From contig SVMA01000003.1 of assembly GCA_015067635.1 (NCBI GenBank), forward strand, positions 59,892-123,891: a stretch of DNA of 64,000 nucleotides, read 5' to 3'. The stretch's first letter is position 1. Each line of letters opens with the position of its first letter. Source of the stretch: Oscillospiraceae bacterium (GTDB lineage: Bacteria > Bacillota > Clostridia > Oscillospirales > Oscillospiraceae). Shown here piece by piece: positions 9,656-19,721 of the stretch. The notes beneath the pieces were generated by a model. It was not told the origin of the DNA. It did no database searches and was given only the letters and a program-made list of their open reading frames with translations. A program made the position numbers and the translations under genes.

Positions 9656-11661
9656 TATGCCCATAGAATGCCTCCCAGCAAATAAACGATCCATGCTGCG
9701 ACCCAAGCGATTATGCACTGCATTGCTACAATGCCAAGCGTCTTCCAGCCGGAGTTCATTTCCCTGCGGATGGTTGCAACTGCCGCCACGCAAGGCGTAT
9801 ATAACAGTGTAAACGTCAGGAAGCTGCAGGCGCTGCGCAGGTCAAACAGGCTGTGAAGAGCAGTTGTCAATTCATCGGTACTGACACCAAGAAGCACACC
9901 AAAGGTGCCAACCACCGCCTCCTTGGCGGTAAAGCCGGTTACCAGCGCCGCAACCTTTTCCCATTCTCCAAAGCCCAAGGGTGCAAATACCGGCGCCACA
10001 AATTTTCCGATACTGGCAAGAATGGAATCTCCGCTGTCTCCAACCACATTAAAACGCAGATCAAAATTCTGTAAGAACCAAATCAAAATGGTAATGACAA
10101 AAATGATTCCGAATGCACGCTGGAGAAAATCTTTCGCCTTTTCCCACATCAGCAAAAGAACGCTTTTTGCTGCCGGGAATCGGTAATTTGGCAGTTCCAT
10201 TACAAACGGAATAGGCTTTCCGCGGAAAGCTGTTGACTTCATCACCAGGGCCGCCAACACACCCACCAGCATGCCGCCAAAATACAATGCGATCATTGCC
10301 AGTGCTTCATAACCCGGGAAAAACGCAGCCGCAAATACCGAATAAATGGGAATCTTTGCAGAGCAGCTCATATACGGAGTCAACACAATGGTCATCTTCC
10401 GATCCCGTTTAGACGAAAGCGTCCGCGTCGCCATAATCGCGGGCACAGAGCATCCAAAGCCGATTAGCATTGGCACGAAGCTTCGTCCGGAAAGGCCGAT
10501 CTTTCTAAGCAGCTTATCCATAACAAAGGCAACACGCGCCATATATCCGGAATCCTCCAAAATGGACAGGAAGAAAAACAGCACCACAATAACGGGCAAG
10601 AAGCTAAGGACACTGCCCACACCTGCAAAAATACCTTCGATGATCAAGCTGTGGACAATCGGATTGATGCCGTAATTGCTTAGAAGCGCATCCGCGTGCA
10701 GAGTCAATTCATCGATCGCATAAGCCAGCAAATCCGAAAGCCAGGCACCGAAAACCTCAAAGGTCAGATAAAATACCAGTGCCATAATTCCAACAAACAC
10801 AGGTAATGCCAAAATCCGATGGGTCAGGAGCTTATCGATTTTTACACTGCGCCGATGCTCCTTGCTTTCCTTTGCCTTGGCTACACACTGCTCACACAAA
10901 TCCTCGATGAAATTATAGCGCATATCAGCCAATGCCGCATTCCGATCCAATCCGGTCTCATATTCCATTTCAATGAGAGAGTGCTCCAGCAGTTCCTTCT
11001 CATTCTGGCTCAGCTGAAGCATTTGCAGAAAGTCATCGTCATCTTCCATCAGCTTGATGGCACAGAACCGACGGGAAATGCCAACATTTCTGGCATGGTC
11101 CTCAATCAAATGGCTCACTGCATGAATACATCTATGTACCGGCCCGTCAGGACAAAAGTCGATTACCTTAGGCTGCTGCTGTGTCTTAGCCGTTCTTACC
11201 AAAGTATCCACCAGTTCGGAAACTCCCTCATGCTTTACTGCGCTAATGGGCACCACAGGAACACCCAAAAGCTCTCCCATTTTCTGAACAGCAACACTGC
11301 CGCCATTACCCCGAAGCTCATCCATCATGTTCAGGGCAATTACCATAGGAACGCGCAAAGCAAGCAGCTGCAAGGTCAAATACAGATTACGCTCCAAATT
11401 GGTAGCATCCACAATATTCAAGATTGCATCCGGCTTTTGCTTCAAGATAAAATCCCGGGTGATTACCTCCTCCTCAGAATAAGGACGGATTGAGTAAATA
11501 CCCGGCAGGTCCACAACCTGATGCTCTGTTCCGCGAACAACGCCGATCTTTTGATCCACCGTAACGCCCGGAAAATTACCCACATGCTGATTGGCTCCGG
11601 TCAGAGCATTGAACAGCGTTGTTTTGCCGCAGTTTTGATTACCTGCCAATGCAAAAATCAT
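9655..11661 (-). CDS. feoB: Ferrous iron transport protein B
   Basis: GNQNCGKTTLFNALTGANQHVGNFPGVTVDQK G domain; Gate motifs; GFGCSVPAIMATRTL. Confidence 0.97.
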   Translation of the reverse strand: MIFALAGNQNCGKTTLFNALTGANQHVGNFPGVTVDQKIGVVRGTEHQVVDLPGIYSIRPYSEEEVITRDFILKQKPDAILNIVDATNLERNLYLTLQLLALRVPMVIALNMMDELRGNGGSVAVQKMGELLGVPVVPISAVKHEGVSELVDTLVRTAKTQQQPKVIDFCPDGPVHRCIHAVSHLIEDHARNVGISRRFCAIKLMEDDDDFLQMLQLSQNEKELLEHSLIEMEYETGLDRNAALADMRYNFIEDLCEQCVAKAKESKEHRRSVKIDKLLTHRILALPVFVGIMALVFYLTFEVFGAWLSDLLAYAIDELTLHADALLSNYGINPIVHSLIIEGIFAGVGSVLSFLPVIVVLFFFLSILEDSGYMARVAFVMDKLLRKIGLSGRSFVPMLIGFGCSVPAIMATRTLSSKRDRKMTIVLTPYMSCSAKIPIYSVFAAAFFPGYEALAMIALYFGGMLVGVLAALVMKSTAFRGKPIPFVMELPNYRFPAAKSVLLLMWEKAKDFLQRAFGIIFVITILIWFLQNFDLRFNVVGDSGDSILASIGKFVAPVFAPLGFGEWEKVAALVTGFTAKEAVVGTFGVLLGVSTDELTTALHSLFDLRSACSFLTFTLLYTPCVAAVATIRREMNSGWKTLGIVAMQCIIAWVAAWIVYLLGGILWA

Positions 11662-11888
11662 TTCTGCTCCTCCTTTAAGTCAATCTTCATCGCATCCTCC
11701 CGACGAATCGTCAATTCATATCCCCGAATGCGGATTTGAATTGGATCTCCCATGGGTGCAATCTTCTGTAAGGTCACCTTTGTCCCGGGAATCAACCCCA
11801 TATCCAGAAAACGCAGCCGCAGCGGTCCTTCCCCGCCTACACGGGAAATTACCCCGCCCTCACCGAGCTTTAAGTCATTTATGGTCAT
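11658..11888 (-). CDS. feoA: Ferrous iron transport protein A
   Basis: FeoA SH3-like fold: LRFLDMGLIPGTKVTLQKIAPMGDPIQIRIRGYELTIRREDA; start at MTINDLK. Confidence 0.92.
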   Translation of the reverse strand: MTINDLKLGEGGVISRVGGEGPLRLRFLDMGLIPGTKVTLQKIAPMGDPIQIRIRGYELTIRREDAMKIDLKEEQK

Positions 11889-11934
11889 ATTCATCCTCCA
11901 TCTATATGTGGTTGCTGCAAACTGCCCCAGCAAG

Positions 11935-11954
11935 CAGTTTGCACCTGCTAACTG
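11935..11954. promoter_or_regulatory. Palindromic operator 1 upstream of feoAB
   Basis: CAGTTTGCACCTGCTAACTG, near-palindrome next to the minus-strand -10. Confidence 0.55.
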
Positions 11955-11959
11955 CCAGT

Positions 11960-11988
11960 ATTATATACTATCTTTTTCCAGTTTGCAA
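11960..11988 (-). promoter_or_regulatory. feoAB promoter: -10 TATAAT, weak -35 TTGCAA
   Basis: Minus strand TTGCAA (11988-11983), 17 bp, TATAAT (11965-11960). Confidence 0.55.
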
Positions 11989-11998
11989 TAGCTAACTG
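11979..11998. promoter_or_regulatory. Palindromic operator 2 upstream of feoAB
   Basis: CAGTTTGCAATAGCTAACTG; 17/20 identical to operator 1, overlaps the -35. Confidence 0.55.
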
Positions 11999-12063
11999 GA
12001 AAATTTTTTAAAAATTTTTACAGCTTTTTCCATCCCAACAATCTAAAACATTTGTATAAAAAC

Positions 12064-12089
12064 AACCGGCTGTGCTACCACAGCCGGTT
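12064..12089 (-). terminator. Intrinsic terminator
   Basis: AACCGGCTGTG-CTAC-CACAGCCGGTT with minus-strand T tract. Confidence 0.7.
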
Positions 12090-12094
12090 CATAA

Positions 12095-12556
12095 TCAACA
12101 GTTCTCCAAAATAAGCTCCAATGCTGCATTTACGGATTGAATCCGAACAAAGTCCCGATCCCCTTCAAACAAAAAACGGCGGGAAATGCAGATTTTTTCA
12201 TCCGCATATGCGATATACACCGTTCCCACAGGGTTTCCGTACTCATCCCCTGCCGGACCTGCCAATCCGGTTACCGATACCGCGACATCTGCATACAGCA
12301 TCTTTCTCGCGCCAACAGCCATCGCTTCCGCAACTGGTGCTGAAACCGCACCGTACTGCTCCAGAATTTCCGCGCTTACATGCAAAAGCTCCTGCTTGAC
12401 TTCATTACAATAGCTGACGATACCACCCTTATACACACGGGATGCACCGGCAACCGCTGTCAATGCAGCTCCCACTGCCCCACCTGTACAGCTTTCTGCC
12501 GTAGCAAGGGTTTTACCTTGCAGACGCTCTATAATCTCAAATGCGGGGCTCATCAT
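12095..12556 (-). CDS. pncC: CinA C-terminal-type nicotinamide-nucleotide amidase
   Basis: TLATAESCTGGAVGAALTAVAGASRVYKGGIVSYCNEVKQELL, TGLAGPAGDEYGNPVGTVYIA. Confidence 0.9.
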   Translation of the reverse strand: MMSPAFEIIERLQGKTLATAESCTGGAVGAALTAVAGASRVYKGGIVSYCNEVKQELLHVSAEILEQYGAVSAPVAEAMAVGARKMLYADVAVSVTGLAGPAGDEYGNPVGTVYIAYADEKICISRRFLFEGDRDFVRIQSVNAALELILENC

Positions 12557-13727
12557 GATACTTCACCTGAATACGTTCCACGGTTTCCACAGCCTTGTCG
12601 ATCATCGCCTGCCGATCCAGCTTTGCTTCTGCGTGAATCAGCTGACCGATGGTAGGCTTGGTTTTGGGATGCTTGGGTGTAAATACGGTACAGCAATCCT
12701 CATAAGGCAAAATTGAGGTTTCAAAGGCGCCGATCTTGCGGGATATCGTAACAATTTCCTCCTTGTCCATACCCACCAAGGGCATAAACACAGGAATGTC
12801 CACGACTGCGCCGGTCACGGTCATCGCTTCCATGGTCTGACTTGCTACCTGGCCCAGATTCTCACCGGTAATCAGGGCACCGCATCCGTCATGTTTTGCA
12901 AGACGCTGGGCGATCTCCATCATGAAGCGGCGCATGATCAGGGTGAAATATTCTTCGGGGCAGTTGTCCCGAATTGCCTCCTGTATCTCTGTAAAGGAAA
13001 CGATATTCACGGTCATACGACCGGAATATTTTGTCACCAAACGAGCCAATTCCAATACCTTGTCCTTAGCCAGCTGGGATGTATAAGGATAGGAAAAGAA
13101 ATGGACACATTCAATTTCCACACCGCGCTTGGCAATCATATAGGCCGCGACAGGAGAGTCAATACCTCCGGAAAGCAGACACATGGCTCGTCCGCCCACA
13201 CCGGTGGGCAGACCGCCGGCGCCGGGCTCTGCCGGACCGTGGACATATGCCGCCAGATCCCGCACCTCCACATAAACCGTATACTCCGGCTTGCGCACAT
13301 CCACCTTTACCGAAGGATGCGCCTCTGCCAATCTGCCGCCAATTTCCTGAGAAATCTGAATGGAATTCAGCGGGAATTGCTTATCAGACCGTTTGGACTC
13401 CACCTTAAAGGATCTTGCACAGTCCAGATCCTCTCCCAAATACTCCTCAATGGCATTGTAAATCGCATCCACATTCTTTTCACAGGGACGGCAACGGCAC
13501 AGACTGACCACACCGAAAATAGAATGACAGGCTTCCCAAGCCCCGTCCACGTCTGCATTTTCATCTTCCGGCACCACGTAGACCGTGGACTGCATAATGT
13601 ATACATCAAAGTTTCCGTAGTGCTTCATGCGACGGCGGACATTTTGCCGCAGCTTATTCTCAAACTGGCGCTTATTTGCACCCTTGAGTACAATTTCGCC
13701 CAATTTCATCAAAAAAATTTCGTTCAT
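12537..13727 (-). CDS. thiI: tRNA 4-thiouridine / thiazole synthesis sulfurtransferase
   Basis: THUMP domain, LLSGGIDSPVAAYMIAKRGV PP-loop, LPYEDCCTVFTPKHPKTKP. Confidence 0.95.
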   Translation of the reverse strand: MNEIFLMKLGEIVLKGANKRQFENKLRQNVRRRMKHYGNFDVYIMQSTVYVVPEDENADVDGAWEACHSIFGVVSLCRCRPCEKNVDAIYNAIEEYLGEDLDCARSFKVESKRSDKQFPLNSIQISQEIGGRLAEAHPSVKVDVRKPEYTVYVEVRDLAAYVHGPAEPGAGGLPTGVGGRAMCLLSGGIDSPVAAYMIAKRGVEIECVHFFSYPYTSQLAKDKVLELARLVTKYSGRMTVNIVSFTEIQEAIRDNCPEEYFTLIMRRFMMEIAQRLAKHDGCGALITGENLGQVASQTMEAMTVTGAVVDIPVFMPLVGMDKEEIVTISRKIGAFETSILPYEDCCTVFTPKHPKTKPTIGQLIHAEAKLDRQAMIDKAVETVERIQVKYHDEPRI

Positions 13728-13742
13728 CGCGTATTTCCTTCC

Positions 13743-15263
13743 TTATCGGTTTCCTAAGTTAACCGCCCTGTACTGAATTGCCTCGGCAATGTGCTGGGGC
13801 TGGATTTTCTCACTGTCATCCAGATCCGCAACTGTGCGGGCGACCTTTAATATTCGGTCATAGCTGCGGGCAGTCAGACCCATGGCATCAAAGGCCTGCT
13901 TCATCAGGCTCTCCCCTGCCTCGTCAAGCTGGCAGAAGCTGCGCATTTCATCCGGACCCATACGGGCATTGCACATTGTTGTGTTTTCACCGAAACGCTG
14001 ATGCTGCCGCTGACGTGCCGCATCTACACGCTTCTTGATTTCCCCGGAGGGCTCTGCCTCTGCTCTTGCACGCAGATCTTCAAAATGCACCGCAGGAACC
14101 TCTACTACAATATCGATTCTGTCCAAAAGCGGTCCGGAAATACGGCCGCGGTAATTTTCCACAGCCATTTCCGAGCAGGTGCATCGACCGGATACATCTC
14201 CGTACCAACCGCATTTACAGGGATTCATTGCGCACACCAGCATAAATTCTGCGGGATACGTCACCGCACCGGACACACGGGAAATGGTCACAGCCCCATC
14301 CTCCAGCGGCTGACGCATCATATCCAAAGTGTCCTTGCGGAATTCCGGCAGCTCATCCAGAAACAGAACGCCCTTATGCGCCATCGATATCTCGCCCGGC
14401 TTTGGGTTTGTACCGCCACCGGCAAGTCCCGCATTGGAAATGGTATGGTGCGGTGACCGGAAGGGTCGATGGGAAACCAAGGGTCTCTTTGCTGTCAGCA
14501 TCCCCATGACAGAATAGATCTGGCTGACCTCCAAGGCCTCATCCCAGGTCATATCCGGTAAAATAGACGGAAGCCGCTTGGAAAGCATACTCTTGCCGGA
14601 GCCAGGCGGGCCAATCAGCAGCACATTATGAGAGCCGGCTGCCGCCACCTCCAACGCCCGTTTCACATTTTCCTGTCCTAATACATCCTTAAAATCCAGA
14701 CCGACAACACTTTCCTGCTTCGGCTCCCAAAGAGGCTCAGCCTGCAGAACGGTTTCTCCGTTCAGACCTGCCGCCAAATCCCGCAGATGCTTGATGCCGT
14801 ATACCTCAGGACCACGGGCAAGGGTTGCCTCAGCCGCATTTTCTGCGGGAACAAACAATGCCTTAACGCCAGCCTTTTTCGCGGCCAGAGCCATGGGCAG
14901 GACACCGGAAATGGGACGGAGCTGTCCATCCAGGCTCACCTCACCCAGAAAAGCGCTGGTGGATTTGGGACGGCGAATACTCCCGGCTGCGCAGAGAATA
15001 CTCAGCAGGATCGGCAGATCATAATGCGTACCTGCTTTTTTCAGGTTCGCAGGAGCCAAATTGACCGTGATCCGACTGGCCGGAAAGGTCAGTCCTGAAT
15101 TTTTTGCCGCGGCACGGACCCGTTCCCTTGCCTCTTTCACCGCGGCATCCGGCAAGCCAACGATGTCAAAACCGGGTAAACCGTTGGAAATATAGCATTC
15201 TGCCACAACCTCTGTACCCCGGATGCCGGTAATTCCCAAGGTTCGGATACTGCAAATCATCAC
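13743..15263 (-). CDS. comM: YifB/ComM family Mg-chelatase-like AAA ATPase
   Basis: GLPGFDIVGLPDAAVKEARERVRAA, GPPGSGKSMLSKRLPSILP, RFRSPHHTISNAGLAGGG-like motif. Confidence 0.93.
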   Translation of the reverse strand: MMICSIRTLGITGIRGTEVVAECYISNGLPGFDIVGLPDAAVKEARERVRAAAKNSGLTFPASRITVNLAPANLKKAGTHYDLPILLSILCAAGSIRRPKSTSAFLGEVSLDGQLRPISGVLPMALAAKKAGVKALFVPAENAAEATLARGPEVYGIKHLRDLAAGLNGETVLQAEPLWEPKQESVVGLDFKDVLGQENVKRALEVAAAGSHNVLLIGPPGSGKSMLSKRLPSILPDMTWDEALEVSQIYSVMGMLTAKRPLVSHRPFRSPHHTISNAGLAGGGTNPKPGEISMAHKGVLFLDELPEFRKDTLDMMRQPLEDGAVTISRVSGAVTYPAEFMLVCAMNPCKCGWYGDVSGRCTCSEMAVENYRGRISGPLLDRIDIVVEVPAVHFEDLRARAEAEPSGEIKKRVDAARQRQHQRFGENTTMCNARMGPDEMRSFCQLDEAGESLMKQAFDAMGLTARSYDRILKVARTVADLDDSEKIQPQHIAEAIQYRAVNLGNR

Positions 15264-15474
15264 AAGTCCTTCTTTCTCTCAATTTAGGACATTGTACCGC
15301 ATTTTCACCAAAAAGACAAGTAGTATTATCCTTTCCTTGCAAATGCTCCTTCTCGCTCCATCCTAACAAATTTTACATTTTGTTAAAAGATATTATGTGT
15401 TCTCCCTTTTCAGAAATCTCCTTTTGCTGTATAGCATATATACCACGCAAAATTAAAAAGATAGGAGCTGTTAT

Positions 15475-15996
15475 ATGAAACCTCTGGGATTATTGATATG
15501 CTGTTTGACTTTGGTTTTGCTTTTGCCTTTTCTTTTCGGTTGTACTCCATCAGATTCCGTGGATAGCGTAAACATCACCCTCAACGGAGTATGGATGACA
15601 CATTCCGGTGAAATTATCGGTGAAGATGAATTATCAATCCGGGGAGAGCTCCCCAATAACCTTCCAAGCGGAGAAAATCGTACATGCACTCTTGATTTGG
15701 TATGGTTAAAGGATTTAGAGAACCTGAACAGTGATTTGGACCAGAGATGTGTTTTTTCTCCTTCAGAGGCATGGAATCTTCCTTACTGTGTTATCTGTTC
15801 CGAGCTATATTACGACGCTGATGCAAATTCTGCAGAAACAGGATATCTTTTGTTTTTCCCGAAGGAAGGGATGGCGTGTTATGCAAAAGACAACTTTGAG
15901 CTTTTCTTTGTCGCATCCACCGATACCAGTGCAGATTCTCAGCATCTGTTACAATATTATAGCGATATTCTTTATACAATTTATGACATTGACTGA
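15475..15996 (+). CDS. Hypothetical lipoprotein
   Basis: Signal peptide with lipobox (LLPFLFGC); TAGGAG SD upstream. Confidence 0.7.
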   Translation: MKPLGLLICCLTLVLLLPFLFGCTPSDSVDSVNITLNGVWMTHSGEIIGEDELSIRGELPNNLPSGENRTCTLDLVWLKDLENLNSDLDQRCVFSPSEAWNLPYCVICSELYYDADANSAETGYLLFFPKEGMACYAKDNFELFFVASTDTSADSQHLLQYYSDILYTIYDID

Positions 15997-16001
15997 ACAT
16001 C

Positions 16002-16031
16002 GCCCGCTGTCACACGGCAGCGGGCATTTTT
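16002..16031 (+). terminator. Intrinsic terminator
   Basis: GCCCGCTG...CAGCGGGC then ATTTTTAT. Confidence 0.75.
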
Positions 16032-16066
16032 ATACACCTTTTTCGCAAAAGAACGGGGAATATGAC

Positions 16067-16095
16067 TTTACAAATCGAATAGAAAGTGTTATGAT
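16067..16095 (+). promoter_or_regulatory. Promoter of PFOR gene
   Basis: TTTACA-17-TATGAT. Confidence 0.65.
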
Positions 16096-16137
16096 ATGTG
16101 GGTAAAAATTTGAATACTATTTAGGAGGTATTTCATT

Positions 16138-19100
16138 TTGGCAAGAAAATTCAAGACTATGGACGGCAATACTGCTGCCGCCCACGTTAGCTACGCCTTT
16201 ACAGAAGTAGCTGGCATCTACCCCATTACCCCGTCCAGCCCCATGGCTGACAACGTGGATCAGTGGTCCGCTGCCGGTCGGAAGAATATCTTCGGCGATA
16301 CCGTCAAGGTCGTTGAGATGCAGTCCGAGGCCGGTGCTGCCGGTACCGTTCACGGCTCTTTGGCCGCCGGTGCTCTGACCACCACCTACACCGCTTCTCA
16401 GGGTCTGCTGCTGATGATCCCCAACATGTACAAGATCGCCGGCGAGCTGCTTCCCTCCGTATTCCACGTTTCTGCCCGTACCGTTGCGGCACAGGCGCTG
16501 AACATCTTCGGTGATCATTCCGACGTCTATGCCTGCCGTCAGACCGGTTTTGCTATGCTGGCCGAGACCAACGTACAGGAAGTTATGGACCTGTCCGCTG
16601 TTGCTCACCTGGCATCCATTGAGGGTCGCGTTCCCTTTATCAACTTCTTTGACGGTTTCCGTACCTCCCACGAAATTCAGAAGGTCGCTATCTGGGATTA
16701 CGAGGATCTGAAGGAAATGACCAACATGGAAGCTGTGGAAGCATTCCGCAAGCATTCTTTGAATCCTGAGCGTCCCGCTATGCGTGGCTCCCACGAAAAT
16801 GACGACATTTTCTTCCAGCACCGCGAAGCCTGCAACCAGTACTACAATGCTCTGCCCGCCGTGGTTGAGAAGTACATGGGCAAGGTCAACGAAAAGCTGG
16901 GTACCAACTATCAGCTGTTTAACTACTACGGTGCTGAGGATGCTGACCGCATCATCGTCTGCATGGGCTCTTTCTGTGACGTAGCAGAAGAAGTCATTGA
17001 CTACCTGAACGCTCATGGCGAAAAGGTCGGTCTGGTGAAGGTCCGCCTGTTCCGTCCCTGGAGCTCCAAGCATCTGCTGGCCGCTATCCCCGCTTCTGTT
17101 AAGAAGATTGCTGTTCTGGACCGTACCAAGGAGCCCGGTTCTCAGGGTGAGCCTCTGTATCAGGACGTGGTCATGGCTTTGGCTAAGGCCGGCAAGAATG
17201 ATATCACTGTGATTGGCGGCCGTTACGGTCTGGGTTCCAAGGATACCCACCCCGCATCCGTATTCGCTGTTTTTGAAGAACTGGCTAAGGATGCTCCCAA
17301 GAATGAATTCACTCTGGGTATCGTGGACGACGTCACCAACCTGTCCCTCACTGAGAAGGTCTCCCCCAACACCGCAGCAGCCGGCACCATCGAGTGCAAG
17401 TTCTGGGGTCTGGGCGGCGACGGCACCGTCGGTGCAAACAAGAACTCCATTAAGATCATCGGTGACCACACCGGCAAGTACGTACAGGCTTACTTCCAGT
17501 ACGACTCCAAGAAGACCGGCGGCGTGACCGTGTCCCACCTGCGCTTCGGCGACAATGCCATCAAGTCTCCTTACTACATCAACAAGGCTGACTTCGTGGC
17601 TTGCCACAACCCCTCCTACATCACCAAGGGCTTCAAGATCGTTCAGGACGTAAAGCCCGGCGGCGTATTCCTCATTAACTGCCAGTGGAATCTGGAGGAG
17701 CTGGAGCATCATCTGGATGCTGCTTCCAAGCGTTACATCGCTGAAAACAACATTCAGCTGTACACCATCAACGCCATTGACCTGGCCATCAAGGTCGGCA
17801 TGGGCAAGCGCACCAACACCATTCTGCAGTCTGCTTTCTTCTCTCTGGCAAAGGTTATGCCTGCTGAGGAGGCAATCGGCTACATGAAGGATGCCGCTGA
17901 GAAGTCCTACGCCAAGAAGGGTATGGACGTTGTGGAATGCAACTGGAAGGCTATCGATGCCGGTGCTACCGCTTACGAGAAGATCACCGTTCCCGCTTCC
18001 TGGGCAACTGCTGAGGATGCCGCTGTTGAACTGAATCTGGAAGGTAATGCAGATACCGTTGCTGTTGTCAAGAACATCCTGACACCTGTTGGCAAGATGG
18101 ATGGCAAGAGCCTGCCTGTTTCCGCCTTCGTTGACTATGCTGACGGTCAGTTTGCTCTGGGTGCCGCCGCATACGAAAAGCGCGGTGTTGCTGTGACTGT
18201 TCCCGAGTGGGATGCAACCAAGTGTATCCAGTGTAACAACTGTGCCTACGTTTGTCCCCACGCTACCATCCGTCCCTACGCTTTGACAGAAGCTGAGGCT
18301 GCCGCAGCTCCCGCTGCCGCAAAGATCGTTCCTGTGAAGGCCGGCAAGGGCAAGGGTGTGTACTCCTACACCATGGCAGTATCTCCTCTGGACTGCATGG
18401 GTTGTGGCGTCTGTGTCGGCGTCTGCCCCACCAATGCCATTACCATGGTTCCTCAAGAAACTCAGCTGCCTCAGCAGGATGTATTCAACTACATGGTCTC
18501 CAAGGTTTCCACCAAGGAAGATATGCAGGATAACACTGTTAAGGGCAGCCAGTTCAAGCAGCCCCTTCTGGAGTTCTCCGGCTCCTGCGCAGGTTGTGCA
18601 GAAACCTCTTACGCCCGTCTGGTGACCCAGCTGTTCGGCGACCGGATGTATATCTCCAACGCCACCGGCTGTTCCTCCATCTGGGGCGGTCCTGCCGCTA
18701 CCTCTCCCTACTGTGTCAACGAGAACGGTCACGGTCCTGCTTGGTCCAACTCCCTGTTCGAGGACAACGCAGAGCACGGCTTGGGTATGTATACCGCACA
18801 GGCTGTGATTCGTGAATCTCTGGCCAATAAGGTACGTGCCGTGATGGACGACACCTGCTGTAAAGAACGCAAGGCTGTCTGCGCTGCATGGCTGGAAACC
18901 TTCAATGACGGCGAAGCAAATAAGGCTGCCACCAAGGCTCTGATCTCCAACCTGGAAGCAAAGGTCTGCTGTGACACCGTTAAGGATATCCTCTCCAAGA
19001 AGGAATACCTGTCCAAGAAGTCCGTTTGGATCTTCGGCGGCGACGGTTGGGCATACGACATCGGCTTCGGCGGTGTTGACCATGTTCTGGCTTCCAACAA

Positions 19101-19665
19101 GGATGTGAACATCTTTGTCTTTGACACCGAGGTTTACTCCAACACCGGTGGACAGGCCTCCAAGGCTTCCAACATCGGTCAGGTTGCTCAGTTTGCAGCC
19201 TCCGGTAAGGAAACCAAGAAGAAGTCCCTGGCCGAAATCGCAATGAGCTACGGTTATGTTTACGTGGCACAGATCGCCATGGGTGCAAACCAGGCACAGA
19301 CCATCAAGGCCATCACAGAGGCAGAAGCTTATAACGGTCCCTCTCTGATCATCGGCTATGCTCCCTGTGAGATGCACTCCATCAAGGGCGGCATGATGAA
19401 CTGCCAGGCTGAGATGAAGAAGGCTGTGGAATGCGGCTACTGGAATCTGTTCCGTTTCGATCCCTCCAAGGAGACCGGCAAGTTCACCCTGGACTCCAAG
19501 GCTCCCAAGGATGGCTATCAGGAATTCCTGATGAACGAAGCCCGTTACAGCCGTCTGACCCGTGAGTTCCCCGAGCGTGCAACCGAGCTGTTCGCTAAGA
19601 ACGAGGCTGCCGCCAAGGAGCGTTACGAGCACCTGCTGAAGCTGGTTGAGATGTATAAGGATTAA
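16138..19665 (+). CDS. nifJ: Pyruvate:ferredoxin (flavodoxin) oxidoreductase, TTG start
   Basis: YPITPSSPMAD, 2x[4Fe-4S] CIQCNNCAYVCPHA / CMGCGVCVGVCPTNAI, TPP domain GGDGWAYDIGFGGVDHVLAS; TTG after TTAGGAGG. Confidence 0.97.
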   Translation: MARKFKTMDGNTAAAHVSYAFTEVAGIYPITPSSPMADNVDQWSAAGRKNIFGDTVKVVEMQSEAGAAGTVHGSLAAGALTTTYTASQGLLLMIPNMYKIAGELLPSVFHVSARTVAAQALNIFGDHSDVYACRQTGFAMLAETNVQEVMDLSAVAHLASIEGRVPFINFFDGFRTSHEIQKVAIWDYEDLKEMTNMEAVEAFRKHSLNPERPAMRGSHENDDIFFQHREACNQYYNALPAVVEKYMGKVNEKLGTNYQLFNYYGAEDADRIIVCMGSFCDVAEEVIDYLNAHGEKVGLVKVRLFRPWSSKHLLAAIPASVKKIAVLDRTKEPGSQGEPLYQDVVMALAKAGKNDITVIGGRYGLGSKDTHPASVFAVFEELAKDAPKNEFTLGIVDDVTNLSLTEKVSPNTAAAGTIECKFWGLGGDGTVGANKNSIKIIGDHTGKYVQAYFQYDSKKTGGVTVSHLRFGDNAIKSPYYINKADFVACHNPSYITKGFKIVQDVKPGGVFLINCQWNLEELEHHLDAASKRYIAENNIQLYTINAIDLAIKVGMGKRTNTILQSAFFSLAKVMPAEEAIGYMKDAAEKSYAKKGMDVVECNWKAIDAGATAYEKITVPASWATAEDAAVELNLEGNADTVAVVKNILTPVGKMDGKSLPVSAFVDYADGQFALGAAAYEKRGVAVTVPEWDATKCIQCNNCAYVCPHATIRPYALTEAEAAAAPAAAKIVPVKAGKGKGVYSYTMAVSPLDCMGCGVCVGVCPTNAITMVPQETQLPQQDVFNYMVSKVSTKEDMQDNTVKGSQFKQPLLEFSGSCAGCAETSYARLVTQLFGDRMYISNATGCSSIWGGPAATSPYCVNENGHGPAWSNSLFEDNAEHGLGMYTAQAVIRESLANKVRAVMDDTCCKERKAVCAAWLETFNDGEANKAATKALISNLEAKVCCDTVKDILSKKEYLSKKSVWIFGGDGWAYDIGFGGVDHVLASNKDVNIFVFDTEVYSNTGGQASKASNIGQVAQFAASGKETKKKSLAEIAMSYGYVYVAQIAMGANQAQTIKAITEAEAYNGPSLIIGYAPCEMHSIKGGMMNCQAEMKKAVECGYWNLFRFDPSKETGKFTLDSKAPKDGYQEFLMNEARYSRLTREFPERATELFAKNEAAAKERYEHLLKLVEMYKD

Positions 19666-19681
19666 TCCGCAATAAACCCTT

Positions 19682-19711
19682 ACCCGCCCATGTTCCCATG
19701 GGCGGGTTTTC
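19682..19711 (+). terminator. Intrinsic terminator after nifJ
   Basis: ACCCGCCCATG-TTCC-CATGGGCGGGTTTT. Confidence 0.75.
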
Positions 19712-19721
19712 AGGAGATATT

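Noticed and set aside
12891-13757. 288-aa plus-strand ORF opposite thiI
   Set aside because: Shadow ORF of ThiI.
16117-19632. 1171-aa minus-strand ORF opposite nifJ
   Set aside because: Codon-aligned antisense of a clear PFOR gene; open only because TTA/CTA/TCA are avoided in the sense strand. Low-complexity, Gly/Val/Leu/His-rich translation, no recognisable domain.
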